In this document: piece by piece, positions 26,804 through 38,924 of the stretch
Numbering within the stretch: position 1 is the stretch's first letter
Layout of the letters: every line of letters begins with the position of its first letter
Assembly: GCF_011397635.1 (NCBI RefSeq)
Contig: NC_064772.1
Location: 16,631,035-16,695,034 of the forward strand
Direction of reading: 5' to 3'
DNA: 64,000 bases
From: Epinephelus fuscoguttatus
Taxonomy: Eukaryota; Chordata; Actinopteri; Perciformes; Serranidae
Notes under the pieces: generated by a model
What the model was told of the DNA's origin: nothing
Database searches by the model: none
What the model saw: the letters and a program-made list of their open reading frames with translations, nothing else
Made by a program: the position numbers and the translations under genes

Positions 26804-28393
26804 TTAGGAGTTGTTGTAGCTACAGTAATACACAGCTGTGCTGGCGTCTGACAGCACCGATGATATGAGGCTTTCAGGTCCTTGCATGCCAGCCTCGTGT
26901 GGCCCGTATGGCAAGCCTGTCATGTCCGCACGCGCCGACGAGGAGCTCAAATATTGCTCGAACTCGCTGCGGTCAACCTCGGCCAGCAGCTCAGAGTGGT
27001 GCATCTGCTCCACGCTGTCTGCTGAGTGAGGGTGGGAGTCAGGCGGAGGGGAGAGCTGTCCTGCCCCACCGGGATGCCGTTTGGGGTGGCTGGGACTGCA
27101 GTGCTGGGTGTAATACATGGCCAAAGGGTTGGGGCATCCCATGTAGGAAGGGGGAAGGGTTGCAGGCTGAGGGGGCTGCTCTGGGGCTGAGGCAGGGAGT
27201 CGGTGCAGGATGGGGTTGCTGTGGTGGTTGGAGAGGGGGTCCTGGGGCTGGTACTCTGACGCCTGGGAGTGGTAAGCGTATGCAGGCATCATGTGGCAGT
27301 CCTCCTGTGAATGTGGAGGGAAGAACATGGAGTCTGACTCTACAGCGTCCAGGGGAGACGTGTCAGGCGTAGGGAGGCTGTAGGCCTCATAAGAGGGGCC
27401 CCCAAGAGCTTGAGCATCTCTGTAGTGGCTGAGCGGCTGTGGAGGAAGCTGGAAGCCGTGCTCATGGTAGCCCAGGCCCAGACTCTCCACACACACTCTG
27501 CCGTCGCCAGGCATCGACGGGCCCTGGTGATCGGACACGCCATGGACTAGAAAGCCAGAGTCCAGCCTCTTAATCCTCTTCACCTGCTTCCGCCGCCGGG
27601 GCCGGTACTTGTAGTTGGGGTGATCCTGCATGTGCTGAACCCGGAGCCGCTCGGCCTCCTCCACAAAAGGCTGCTTTTCTGTGACCGGAAGGGCTTTCCA
27701 TGATTTCCCTGCAGGTCAAGAGGAGAGTGCACATCAATGATATGTCAGCAGATACTGTATGCAGCTGGGTGATGCACACAAAAATAGCTTGTTGCCATTT
27801 TAGGGGGCAGGGACAGGTTTTTGAGGTTACATATGAAGCTTAACTGAGACACAGTAACTTTCAATAACAGGGTAACATCACCTGCACTGACTGAGAAATA
27901 ACTATTAATTGTTGTTAGAGAATAAAATTTAAAATAAAAAATATTTTAAAAAATCTATTTGACATAAAACATGAAACTAAAGTAGCCTATATAAAATTAA
28001 CAAGCACCTAAAATTAAAATCACACGGGAATAATAATCTGGAAAATAGGGGACCAACATGATTTATTTAAAATAAAGTATGAAATTACTTACCCAACATT
28101 TTGCTCAGCTCCGCGTTGTGCAGGTCCGGGTTTTGCTGCGCCAGTCTCTTGCGCTCATCCTTCGCCCACACCATAAACGCGTTCATGGGCCGTCGGATCC
28201 GCGGTTCCGTCTTCCCGCGATTCTGGCTGCTGCCGGAGCTGGAGGCGCACGGCTCGTTCTTCACTTTGGTGTCCCCGAGAGGACTGAGGGGGTCGGCCCA
28301 CTGGCAGTGTCCCATTCCAGGCATCATGACTGACATCGTACACCTTGCCTGGGTCTGATCGTCGCTGGCGTAACCCGCATCGGGACTACTCAT
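26804..28393 (-). CDS. sox17: sox17, SoxF HMG-box transcription factor (two exons)
   Basis: Exon 1 is 28393-28093 and exon 2 is 27708-26804, giving 401 residues. The start ATG opens [12 protein letters not shown], the typical Sox17 N-terminus; the longer frame upstream begins with TTG and is not a start. The HMG box spans about residues 65-143 ([16 protein letters not shown] to KYRPRRRKQ). It is split after the first base of Gly101 by a 384-base phase-1 intron (GTAAGT donor, CTGCAG acceptor). Residue E120 in EAERLR is the SoxF-type residue at HMG position 57. The C-terminal activation region is rich in Pro, His and Gln, contains DRSEFEQYL at 346-354 (beta-catenin-binding motif of SoxF proteins) and ends YYCSYNNS. 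The product is nuclear and binds WWCAAWG. In fish it marks definitive endoderm and the vascular lineage. It sits about 23 kb upstream of rp1 and 30 kb downstream of sox32, all co-oriented. Confidence 0.97.
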
Positions 28394-28399
28394 CTCTGT

Positions 28400-28660
28400 C
28401 CAGCTGGGAGGTTTTGGAGAGCCACCGGGCAGCAACACGCCACAGCCGAGAACCAACAGACAGATCTAAAGAACTTAGAAATGTTTCTTGCTTTTAAGTT
28501 GGAAAATTATTTGTCACATCCATAAGCCACTTCCAGGAGTCGCATGGACTGAACTGTACCGACTACTCAGCTCTGGATGTGAAGGCTGGTGCGCTATAAA
28601 CTCACAGGCAGCCAATCACCAAGTGGTGGGAGTGCCCACTACTACAAAGGTGTAAAAAAG
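28400..28660 (-). promoter_or_regulatory. sox17 proximal promoter
   Basis: On the minus strand, TTTATAGC at 28600-28593 is TATA-like. ATTGG at 28616-28612 is a CCAAT box. Upstream lies CTTTGTA, the complement of TACAAAG (28643-28649), which is an exact WWCAAWG SOX site. It abuts and overlaps AGGTGTAA (28648-28655), a near-consensus T-box half-site. If the TATA is used, transcription would start near 28568, leaving about 175 bases of 5' UTR. Direct activation of sox17 by Sox32 is established in zebrafish; binding at this site is inference. Confidence 0.5.
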
Positions 28661-28867
28661 TTGGAGTAGCCCGCCTCCGACCCTTGTTTGAAGAGCTGAG
28701 ACCCTCTTAAGGATAGACGCTGTGACATTTCGAATAGATGCAAGCTGTACATGATAAAAATAAATGCTCATGTGCACATTTAATTTATAGCGAGATTACA
28801 AACTGAGATATAAATCCATGCATTAGTGCAGCATTGTAAAAACTGGCAATGTGCGTAATTTTTATCT

Positions 28868-29110
28868 ACTTTACGCGCGAAAAAAAGGGTGAAACTAATG
28901 AACTCTTAAATCCACAATGACGTTTATTTGCTCCAGTTTTAATTCAGACTGACACTGATGCTCAGACATCAATACACTTGATGGTCAGTCTGTGTATTGG
29001 GGGTTAACTGTGTTAAAATCTTGAATATCAGGTTTACGCGCGGAGTTAATGGCTCACTCATTCGCAACTTTTACGCACGGTCGTCTCGACTGTCTTTGAT
29101 TGCAGCCTAA
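28868..29110. promoter_or_regulatory. sox17 upstream region with repeated TTTACGC(G/A)CG motif
   Basis: Three copies of TTTACGCGCG/TTTACGCACG lie at 28870-28879, 29033-29042 and 29070-29079, in the same orientation. CTTTGAT (a TCF/SOX-type core) lies at 29094-29100. The patch is CpG-richer than its AT-rich surroundings. It may be an upstream promoter element or a CpG-island edge. Function is inference. Confidence 0.3.
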
Positions 29111-29721
29111 TGAGACGCGCTGGACAAAAGGGCGTTAATTGAGGATTTAAAGTGAAATCAATAAGAGCGGGGAAAGCTTAAATAAACACCCATGACATTA
29201 CCTGTGAGGTGAGGAGGCCTCTGGAAAAACAAAAACTGTAAAATGTTGTGATACTGGTGCGCTTTTGTCTCCGGCTGTGACGCTCAAATGTCAAAACAGT
29301 TGTAGCTGTCTTTACCCCACTAGACGTCGGTCTGGGATGTTAATGAGCCAAACAAACAGCTGATTGATTAAGCTGAGGGCGTAAAACACATTATATGGTA
29401 TCACATTTATGAGGAGAACACACATAATGTCTGGGGGAAAAGCCCAAATTATTATTTTTTTTACCAGGATTACATCATACAGGGACACAGTGGGAGCAGT
29501 GCCAAGTCTGCAATGACTAAAAATAAAACAGCACATGTGTAAGAACCAGAAAGTATTTTATTATTTATGTGAAGTCATCTATTGTTCCTCTTTCAACAAA
29601 GCTTTAAGGTGCTTTTAATCTAAAATATCAGAACTATTGTGTTTCAATCAAATTATTTTTCCCTCATTAGATGCTCATTCACTTTATTGTTTTAAAACCT
29701 TTGAGTTTAAAAAGTTCTAAG

Positions 29722-29998
29722 CAGGGGCGTAGGTTTTATTTCTGCATTGAGAGGGACACATGAAAGGGGGGGTTGGGGGCCCTCCACCAGAAAACCTTGA
29801 ACATCCGCTTATTTTCCTATGTTCTGGTGACTTTTATGCACCAATTTGTGCATCTTCTACATCAGCTATGGTGCAAATGTCTTTAATCTTGTCAAAATAA
29901 AAGTCTATTTTCATGTTTTTATGAGTTGGGGGGGCAGCATGTTCTTAATATTGAGGGGGGTGTATCCCCTGCATCCCCCCTGAAATCTATGCCTACAT
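29722..29998 (+). repeat. Dispersed repeat with 'GGGGGCGTAGG...CCCCCCTGAAATCTATGCC' ends, copy 1
   Basis: The block starts GCAGGGGCGTAGGTTTTATT and ends CCCCCCTGAAATCTATGCCT, so its ends are roughly complementary (GGGGCGTAGG against CTATGCC). Internal AATTTGTGCATC and AAATAAAAGTC-type pieces recur in reverse orientation at 38925-39075 (GGCACAAATTGG, GATGAAAATAAAGAC). Confidence 0.55.
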
Positions 29999-30701
29999 TT
30001 CAGCATACAAAGAATATATTCGCCCTCCCTGAGACTTAACAACATGCAGTTTCACTCTGAATTTGAGGTGAAACTTTTGGACTGCTTCCTTTCAGCATTC
30101 ATACTTCATGAAATATGTGTAGATGACATCAGCCGGTAGTCAAATATAAACTCCATTAACTCTCTGACACACGTGCACGCTACAGAAATGTGTGAGAATG
30201 TGTTTCCTTGTTTTTGGAGCAGCTGTGCCGGACCAGGACAGTGATACAGAGGGGGTGAAAGGTTAAAGCAACCTGTTGCACCTCAAATATCCAGACTTTG
30301 GGTGTTTATGTAGCGCAGAATGAAGCCACTGTTGAACGCAGACAGGCTGATGCTGGGTCTTATCAGAGCCGACAGACCTTACTCTGTCAGCTCCGTCCTC
30401 TCTTGGACTGTTCCCATCTTGTTGTGGGTTTACGGCCGCTGTGACACGGCAAAAGCGGCTGACAGAAATATGAGAGATGCTTATGCAACCTTTTCGTGCT
30501 CCCTGTGCAGACACCAGCGGGGACTCCAGAGCACGCCGGGTGACCCTCTAGGGGTTGGTGGGAGGGTGTTTTGGATGGAAGGTCCAGCCAAGCACTGCAT
30601 GGGACAGGATCTGGACTATAATACTGTCATCGTCTATTTTACCGCTGATGACCTGATAAGGTTTCCCCCCTATGATCCGAAGAGAGCGGAGAAAGAGAGA
30701 C

Positions 30702-30719
30702 TGTGTGTGTGTGTGTGTA
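30702..30719 (+). repeat. TG microsatellite
   Basis: Nine TG units followed by TATGCGTGTG. Confidence 0.9.
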
Positions 30720-30883
30720 TGCGTGTGCCGACATGGGCGTGGGTATGAGTGTGCCCCGGCCACCTCTCTCTCCCTCGCTGTGTGGGAGTGAAAAATCCTG
30801 GCTTTTGATGGGAGAAGTCATAAAGTCTGGAGTCGTAGCCACATTTCCTCTACAAGGTGAGGTTCAGAGTCAACCCAAGGATT

Positions 30884-30983
30884 GGAGGGGAGGTGGTGGT
30901 GGTGGTGTGTGACACGCCTCACACCCCCCCTCCACCTCCTCCCTCCATTCCTCCCCCTGTCCCTCTACCAAGTCCCCCACCCC
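30884..30983 (+). repeat. Strand-asymmetric low-complexity tract (G-rich then C-rich)
   Basis: GGAGGGGAGG followed by GGT repeats (to about 30910) is followed within ten bases by a nearly pure pyrimidine tract (CCCCCCCTCCACCTCCTCC and on). The G-rich and C-rich halves could pair or form non-B DNA. Confidence 0.6.
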
Positions 30984-31589
30984 GTGCCTGGGGAGTCTGG
31001 GGCTGGGTGGGGGCCAGGGCTCTCGACGCCAGCCTCTGGACTCTGCGCTCAGGGAGAGGTCACTTGGCTTGCTTACACAATGGCATTATCTCAGTTCCAG
31101 CCTCGGCTACTGCAGCGGTGAGCACTTCCTGTCCCTCTGCAAGCACTTCCTGTCCTTGGCGTAGCAGCACAAACTGTCCGCCTTCCAAGTGAGTTCTGAA
31201 ACGCAGTTGAGCTGCTGGTCGCCAGTCTCGCTGTATAAATGTCTGCGGGTGGCTTTCTTGGGAATTGCACAATGTGTTTGCTGGCTCCTTTGTGCCGAGC
31301 TGCGAGGCAGTGGTGTTAGTTTAAATCACAGGGACGGAAGGTATATATATGTTAGCACTCTGCACTGATCCCCTGAGCCACTTGAACTGTGAAGGCCTAA
31401 GCTGCCACAGAGGGGAAAAGTGCTCTGAGTTAAAACAATACTCTGCTAATGTTTGGGTATTCTATTCTTAAAAGCTTACACCTCAAACATTTTTAATTTG
31501 CAATCAACAGATGATTAATTTGAAATCATTTTGATCATCAGTTCATCAAGCAATTCATGAAAAAATGCCAAATATTTTCTCTTATCTTA

Positions 31590-32025
31590 CAAAGTTATGG
31601 AAAGAATCCCTATTGAGATAGACCTTTTGGTTGAAGAGTAAGATTCTTCTTGTCTAAACAGAAACAGCCCCAAAAGCACTACCACCAAACCCACCAGACT
31701 CCATTTAAATAAACAACAATTTTATCATTGTAAATCACACTTCATTCAAACCCAACAGAAAGAAAATAAAACTAAAAAAAGCCACATGAGTTCATCTTCT
31801 TACTGTTCCAATAATCACTGTCTCTGGTTTGGTTGTAATAAACTCTTATTTCACCCAGTTATATGTGAAAATATGCTGGCTCTACACATGCTAAAATTAC
31901 TGTTTATTTAAATGGTGTCTGGTGGGTTTGGTGATGGTGATTTTGGAGGTGTTTCTGGTCACACAAAAAGGATCTTACTCTTTAATAAATGTCTCTGTAG
32001 GGATCCTTTCCATACTTTTGTCAGA
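31590..32025. mobile_element. Foldback/MITE-like element with arms of about 130 bp
   Basis: The left arm (about 31590-31720) and right arm (about 31895-32025) are inverted complements. The best-kept core is 31681-31714 against 31902-31935, identical at 32 of 34 positions when one is reverse-complemented (TTTAAATGG[A/T]GTCTGGTGGG). Matching continues outward: GAGTAAGATTCTTCTTG against GAGTAAGATCCTTTTTG, and TATGGAAAGAATCCCTA against TATGGAAAGGATCCCTA. The loop is about 170 bases. There is no coding frame. Whether it is a MITE of a known superfamily is unknown. Confidence 0.8.
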
Positions 32026-35000
32026 CACTTATAGTATAAATCTGAGCCTGTCAGTGGCAAAAACAAACACTTTAGTGGACACACATTCAGGGTGCACAAA
32101 TGCCCCACATGGTTACACTGCAGCCTATTTTGCTGCTGCTTGCTGCAGCTTTCTCATTCAATATTGGAGCAATTTCAAACACTGTTGTTCCCATAAGTCA
32201 CTTAGACACAAAAACTTGGGAAAATAGAGTCCAGGTTTTTAAAATACCAAAGTTACCCTTTAAACCTGACTTTATGGCCACCTAGGAGCTGCACAACAAG
32301 CTGCAACCACAACACTGACAAATTATCACCTTATAAGGGTGATGTAGCCAACATATTGCTTTTTTACATACCCATTAAAATAATTTGGAGTTGTGTTTCA
32401 GTCCAATATTCACTCTCTTTAGCTCTATTTTTGGTCTCCACCATTTGGTGCTGGGCTGGTAGTGTTCAGTGAGTTTATCAGAGGTTTTCCTGAAAACAGC
32501 TGCTTTTAGAGTTCTTCTGTCATGTGTATTGTTGGAAAATGAAGCTAAAGTGTCAGTGTGTAGACCTTTGTGATTATCAGTGGTGAGATAGTGATTGTTT
32601 AGATTATCTGATTAGACTGACTTCCTCCAACACCTGCTCTGGAGAGCAGGAGGTGTTTCACGATGGGGGAAGCGGCAGCGTCATGAGGAGAGAATAATGA
32701 GGAGGTTAAAGAAGGGAGCAACATGACAGGTGTGCAGGAGAGAAAGGAGGAGTGAAACATCTCGTCTGAGATCGATTCTGTGAATAGAAATCACACCTTT
32801 TTTTCCCCACAGCTTCAACACTGATATTGTCACTCTGGAATTTAAAATGAGTTTCTGTTCTGCTGTCAGCTGTCTATCAAACTCCACAGAGGACCCGTAA
32901 TGGGAGTATATGTCATGGAAAAGTTTACAGCCTTTCTTTAAAGGCTTGGCTTTTTGTTGGTGGTTGATCTGTAGTAAGTAGAAAATCATCCCATGCAGGG
33001 AATTGCAGATATGAGAGATCATTTACAGGTTAAGGTGGTTTAATTATGCTCACAAAAAGGATGTGAAAGTCTGTGTTTGATCATGTTTTTTCCCTGGGCC
33101 CGTCTTTGGTCACAGAAATTGGGGACTTGAAATTCTAGCAAGAAACAAGACAGAAACTGATCACGCTGCCGACAGCTTTGGCTTTCACTCACATGCACAC
33201 ATACATGTCTCACACAGATGTTTTTATGGTGGTCCAGGCTTCTCCCTCCCTCAGGAGATTGCTGGGAAAGTGTCCTTGCCCGAGAGCACACACCCGAACC
33301 CTGCAGAAAGGGTTGCACTGCTGGGATGTTGTCTGCCTCAGACGAGCAGGGACACAGAGGAAGCCGTCTCCACTCTCGTCTCATTGTTCTGGAGGCGTTA
33401 ATCTGTCGGGAATCTGCTGGGAATCAGGTGGGAATCTACTCTGCCCTGGCGTGTTTATTGGCCAGCTCATTCCACGTTGAGCAAAGAATACATTTTGATA
33501 TCTTCACCCTGTACCCCCTCTGCAGCACCATCCGGCCCCCGCCTCATAAAGATGCTCTGATGATAAAACTATTTCTTGTTTGTCTCTGGCGCTCAGTTTG
33601 GAGATGAGCACGTCCGTCTTATCTCCTCGTCTTGCCCTCATTCTCTGTCTGTTTGACTAAACTCAAGCCTCGGTTCCAAGACAAATCTTAAATATGCCTT
33701 TAGTCATGCTAACATGAGGATGTTTGGAAACATTTTCACGGCAAGTTGTGGTGACCTCAGGGTTTGTGCGCTGCCAGGGGTCAGCCAACAATAAAACGGA
33801 AGCAACAAGTAAAATAATCAAAGTCTCTTTCCTGAGAACATCCATAGGGCTGTAGTTTCACTCAGGACGACTGAGAGGACACAGCAACACAAAATCATAA
33901 TGTCAAGGATATCTTTGAATCAGTGGCATTAAATGTAGGAAGAGGCCTTTCCAAATGCACCATCTTGGAGAAAATGAATATACACACTTGTGAAATTTTT
34001 TAAAGTAGCAGCAAACAGCAGCAGACCAGTGTTTGAGACCAAAATAAAAAACGGATACTTTTTCATTGCAAGTTCGAATCATTTCTGGCCATTTCAAGCC
34101 AAAATATGATTTTCCCCCCTATGAATAACCCAGTGATATTTCTGACTAAAACTAACGAAACTTTAACGTGCAAAAATGTACAATGCCAACATTTATTCTG
34201 GCAGTTGTGTTAAAGGAAAGCCAGGCTAGCTGTTTCCCCTTGTTTCCAGTCTTTATAAGCTAAGCTAACTGTCTAAAGGCTGTACCCTCATAGATCACAA
34301 GCATGAGAGTGGTATCAAACATCAAGAAAATGTATTTCCCATAATGTCAAATACTGACTCTGTGACAACTATTAGCTTTATATCAATATCACTTTATTTT
34401 TATATATATTAAACATATATGATGTAGAGTAAGTCAAAGGTCAATCAGTGAGTCAGTCTGTAATCAGTGATGGAAATTCAAAATGGAAAGTTATAATAAT
34501 ATCACTATACATTTTTATTTTCTCTTTTATATTAGTGTTCATAGTGTTTTAGACAAGACAGAAGTAAACAACAGAATTTTAAAATACATCCTTCTCCTGC
34601 AGCCCCTCCCTCTCTGCCATAAGCCCCTCCCATCAGATGAGCACAGGCACATTCATGTGTTTCATACAGTAAACCACCAGTGGGCTGGTGACCAGCGGCA
34701 GTGCCAGGTCTAACCTGTGTAACAGCAGCAACAGAAAGTTTGCTGATACAGCAGGAAGCTGGGATTTGGGCTGGCCTGCTCTCCTCCTGGCAAGGGCATC
34801 CATAGCAGTGGAGAATGAGGTTCTAGCTAGCTACAAGTACATTAACTTGAATTAGCCACAGCCATGAGCCTTTTTAGCCTGATTAGCAGAGGGCAAACTG
34901 TTAGCAATGTTTTCTCCTCATCTCTGAAACGAATCGCGAAAATTAATATTTGGTTTGCTTTGCAGTGATGGCAGTTGTTGCCCATGTTGGAATAGTATCT

Positions 35001-36431
35001 TTCTTTGCAGGACTCTCTGCCTTTGAATAAAGCTTTAACCGAAGATGTGCACCCACATCTGCATTTGTAGAACAGCCAATAGGAACACCCCCCCTCTTAA
35101 ATGACCTGTGATTGTTTAAAGTCTCCTGTCACTGCCTGAAAACAGAGCCAAGAGGAGGTGCAGAAGTCTTCTCTCAGTCCACTTGAACTACAATATGCTC
35201 AAAGTTCATCATAGGATTTTTGCCCAATGGTGCCAAAGTAAAATTGCCTATTCCAGCTTTAAGTTAACCTGGGGATTTTGTTTTCCTTGTCCCATCAGAC
35301 TTTGTAGCAGCAGTGTCCTCCCATTATTAATCTGTTGTGTACCTTGTTATTGAATTCAACAGAAACAATATGCAAACCTTTCAAAATAAGATCCAAGTTG
35401 TAGTAAACACTGTAAACTTACACTAAGCCAGCCCCTTTACTCTCCTGGTGACTTTCACTCATTTGTAAATCTGCTCCCACTTCTTTATTCCAACACCACA
35501 GGGAGAACAAAGTCTATTAATAGAACGTCTTGATTGACTGATGAATCACCATTAGTAAGCGGGGAAAGGGAAAACCCAGGTTTCCTCAGTGGAGCGAACA
35601 GGGAGGTCAGCCACACGGGAGAGCTGACTCTTTCATCTCCTCACTTTTACTGGCCCGACCTGAGTCCTCCCTGCCGCTGACCGGCACATTGTCCTGACGG
35701 AGGCTAATCGAGACCAGTGTTTATCATTTTTATGACTTTATCCATGAAGACAGAGGTACGGTGGGCTTCCTGTTCTCCGGGTTCCTTGACAGGACCAGTC
35801 GCATTATTAGGGTCAAGCTCAGCTCCCATCTCGCCACGCCATTGTTCCTACTGGTGCTATGACCATTCCCAAACTGATAAGACTTGTCTATTTTGGGTCT
35901 TTCTTTTCTTTTTGCCCTTGACACATGAGTATGAGCCTGAAATAACTTTTTTTTTTTTTAAGGAACAAAACATGCACACGAAACATTAGAAAACACTTGA
36001 AAATGAACTGAAGCTATATAGTAAAGCACCTATCTCTCTTATCTATTTTTTCACCATCAAAGGGATGAAATTGACAATACATTGTGTGCCAACAATACTT
36101 TGGTCCAGCCAAACAGATAAACACCAAAGTCTTTTTTCTCATTTCCAGCTCTTACACAATCCCTGCACTTGCTTTGTATGGCAAAATAAGGAATTGCTTC
36201 ATAAGTATTGGTGAGAAAACAAATGATAGATTATGTCCAAGCGGCATTATTGTTTTCCTGACAGCCACCAACCACATAAATACTACTCCCCAGCACCTGA
36301 CCTGCCTTTGACCCCTCCACCCAAAGAAGTCCCTCAATTCATCTAATCTGTTTTGCAGAAGCATGATGATGCACGTTGAAGAGATTGCACCTTCATTCCA
36401 GAGAACATGGAAATAAGAACAATATTTAGAC
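32026..36431. other. Intergenic; no gene seen
   Basis: Mixed unique and decayed repeat sequence. A 'GCCAGGCTAGCTGTTTCCCC' repeat copy is at 34219-34365. Stretches at 33170-33660 and 35550-35900 are GC-richer and repeat-poor. No exon can be supported. Confidence 0.5.
34219..34365 (+). repeat. Dispersed repeat (family B, GCTAGCTGTTTCCCC...), copy 1
   Basis: GCCAGGCTAGCTGTTTCCCC then TGTTTCCAGTCTTTAT, CTAAGCTAAC and ATGAGAGTGGTATCAA. Related copies occur at 40250-40400 and 44420-44570 (plus) and 38770-38894 (minus). Confidence 0.7.
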
Positions 36432-37277
36432 TTTAAAGTTACAGTGTGAAAGATCTAGGGGGGTTTAGTGGCATCTGGCGATGAGGATTGCCGATTGCAA
36501 CCAGCTGAAAAAAATCTCCTTGTTAGAATTCCTTCAGTGTTCATGGTTCAGTTTTTTTTTTTACTGAACCACAGAGGTCTCTTCCTCTCCAAAACAAATG
36601 GACCCAATGATTTGAACCGACTGAAATCACTGAATTAGGAAAGCCACTTAGCCTTGCTTCCAATTTTCTCCAGTGGCCACTTGCAGTATTGCAGCAAAAA
36701 AAAAAAATCCACTGTGGCCCAGGACGACCACCATTGACCATTATAAAAGAGACGTCTGTAAAACTGTTGACAGGACACCTCAAGGTCAATTATAAATCTT
36801 TATATTGTCAAGTTTTGAAGCATGGAGGTTTTAAATTTGTAAAAATTTCCTTGAGCCAAGAAAAGCAATTTAAAAATTCATGAAATCATCACAATGTAAA
36901 GTCAATGAGCCAATCTAGAACTTCCGGGTGGAGCCAGTGGGAGATGAACTACTGGACATTTATTCAATGGGTTGCACAGCATGAAAGTAAATCCGAAAGC
37001 TAGAAGTTTTTTTTGGCGTATACACCAGGTGAGCAACTCCACTGGAATGAATAGGTGCCGTATTGGCGTCCAGTATCTAGTTATTATCTTACATCTATGA
37101 GCAATCTCCATAGATGAGTGCCCGCTCCCTATGTAGATATAAATGGCTCAATCTAAGGTATTGAAAACACAATGATCTTATGTTCAGTTGAATATACACT
37201 AAAGAAAACATACTTATTATGTTATAGTCCATTTCTGCCAATATATCCCCCTAAAACGCACACACTGGACCTTTAAA
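36432..37277 (+). mobile_element. Non-autonomous DNA transposon with inverted ends (about 846 bp)
   Basis: The left end TTTAAAGTTACAGTGTGAAA (then GATCTAGGGGGG) and the right end (CCCCCTAAAACGCACACACT then GGACCTTTAAA) are imperfect inverted complements. Internal landmarks TTTAGTGGCATCTGGCGATG and CCATTTCTGCCAATATATCC match, from memory, a repeat common in percomorph fish. There is no transposase. Confidence 0.75.
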
Positions 37278-38769
37278 ATCAGCATTTGATGCCTACATAA
37301 TGAAAATTGATAAGTTAATTACTGATCAAACTCAGCAGACTATGATTTTTTTGGAAATGAGGGAAAAGACAGTGAAGTCTTTGTATATGACAATCAGGGT
37401 GTGAATTGATTCCTCAGTCGCTCAAACACTCTGAATCCTTTCATGTTTGGCCTTTGCCTGGTTGAGGCGCTAAATTGTAGAAGAAAAACGCAGATGCCCC
37501 CGAGGGTGCTAACAGGACACCATGTAGGCCCAGGGTGACCAATGGCGATCAATAACAGCGTGTGTGATCAGTGGCATCGCACCTAGCAAGAATCTGGATC
37601 AATAGAGGTGAGCAAGGGAGCTGCAGAGACACAAGATAAGAGAGACGCTCACGGCTCCAACCTATCCCGAGCTGTGGTGGAAACAATATCATAAGACACA
37701 GTTAATATGGGACTTTTTAATAGTTTTTTTTCTCACAGTGGAATAATGTGCTGTCATTCTGGGGATTACAGAACAAATACTCCAAAACTCATTGCTGGAA
37801 CTTCCTCATAGATGCAGCAACTTCTCCTTTAATAGACTGCGGTTATAGCTCCTTAAAACTGTTTTTCCACAACGACTCCGGCACTACCTATTGATGCTGC
37901 AACACTTTTATGTAATCTTACAATGATTGCAAACTTAACTGCACATATTTTAAAAGTGCAAACATGAGTCTTAAATTGACTCACAGACTACAGTGCTCTG
38001 CAGACCGTGTTGTCCTTTATTGTACTAATGTGAGAGAAATGGCCGAGGAATGTGTTGTTTTCACACAGCTGTGGTTTTATGGAGGAAATGCACTGTGTGT
38101 GTGAGGGCTTCCTCCCTACGTTGTTCCCTTTACACTAACGCTGTATAGAAACAAGCAGTGCTGATAGGAAGAACCACTTTTAATCAGATTCACACATACC
38201 TGTATTTTCTGTCAAAAAGTTTCTTCTCACTCAAATTAATGTCCTGTTAAATTTACCAAATCACAAGGCGGATGAATTGGTGTCAAGTTTGCGACACTGT
38301 GGGGTGGAATCAAAACCAACCTCAGGTGTGAAAATTTAGCTTTCACCTTTTTTTTTTCACATTTCCTATTTGAGAGCAAAGTGATGGCTGATATTAACAT
38401 GTCACAAAAGCACATTGTTAAGATGAAACATGGGTGTTTGTCATGTCACAGTGAATGGTACGCTGTGAGAGCACTTTATCAATACACTATCTTACATATC
38501 TGGCCTATCTTTCACTTCAAGGAGTCCCTGTGTTTGACTAAACTTCTCAGTGTCTGAGTTCAACTGATGGAGATTATCTCCTCAGTTCATTTACACACAA
38601 TGGATCATCAATATACTCACTTCTCTCCTGAGGTTGTGCGCACCAAACCCAGCCCTGTAGCTTCAGTTACACTTTAGTACATATGCTTCTCAGTAAGAGG
38701 TTGCTTTCTTGCAAAGAGTTCGCTGAGAAGATTGATACCACTTAAATATGAATCTACTGTCAGCGGGTG

Positions 38770-38894
38770 GTTAGCGTAGCTTAGCAGAAAAAACTTGAAA
38801 TGAAGAAACAGTTCAAGTATTGAGCTGAGGCCAGTAGTCAGTTAGCTTAGCTTAGCATTAGGACTGGAAGCAGGGGGAATCGAGCTAGCCTGGC
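38770..38894 (-). repeat. Dispersed repeat (family B), copy 2, reverse orientation
   Basis: The minus strand reads GCCAGGCTAGCTCGATTCCC then CTGCTTCCAGTCCTAATGC and TAAGCTAAGCTAACTGAC, the same order as the plus-strand copies. Confidence 0.7.
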
Positions 38895-38924
38895 TCTATC
38901 AAAGTTAAGAAATATACCTACCAT

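Larger units (their letters stand above)
29111..31589. other. Intergenic, upstream of sox17
   Basis: There is no supportable exon. A dispersed repeat lies at 29722-29998, a TG microsatellite at 30702-30719, and a GGT-rich then C-rich tract at about 30884-30983. The 142-codon frame at 30320-30748 has no recognised family features and runs into the TG repeat. Confidence 0.5.

Noticed and set aside
26899..27372. 157-codon plus-strand frame
   Set aside because: Antisense shadow of sox17 exon 2.
28394..28456. N-terminal extension of sox17 (21 more residues)
   Set aside because: The longer frame begins with TTG, not [15 protein letters not shown] is the normal Sox17 start.
29190..29225. Possible untranslated first exon of sox17 (CACAG|GTAATG donor-like site on the minus strand)
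   Set aside because: A single donor-like word with no promoter or acceptor evidence; the TATA/CCAAT nearer the ATG explains the start better.
30320..30748. 142-codon frame upstream of sox17
   Set aside because: No recognised family features, no splice context, and its C-terminus is encoded by a TG microsatellite.
33218..33607. 129-codon frame
   Set aside because: A second frame of similar length overlaps it; no family signature or splice sites at sensible positions.
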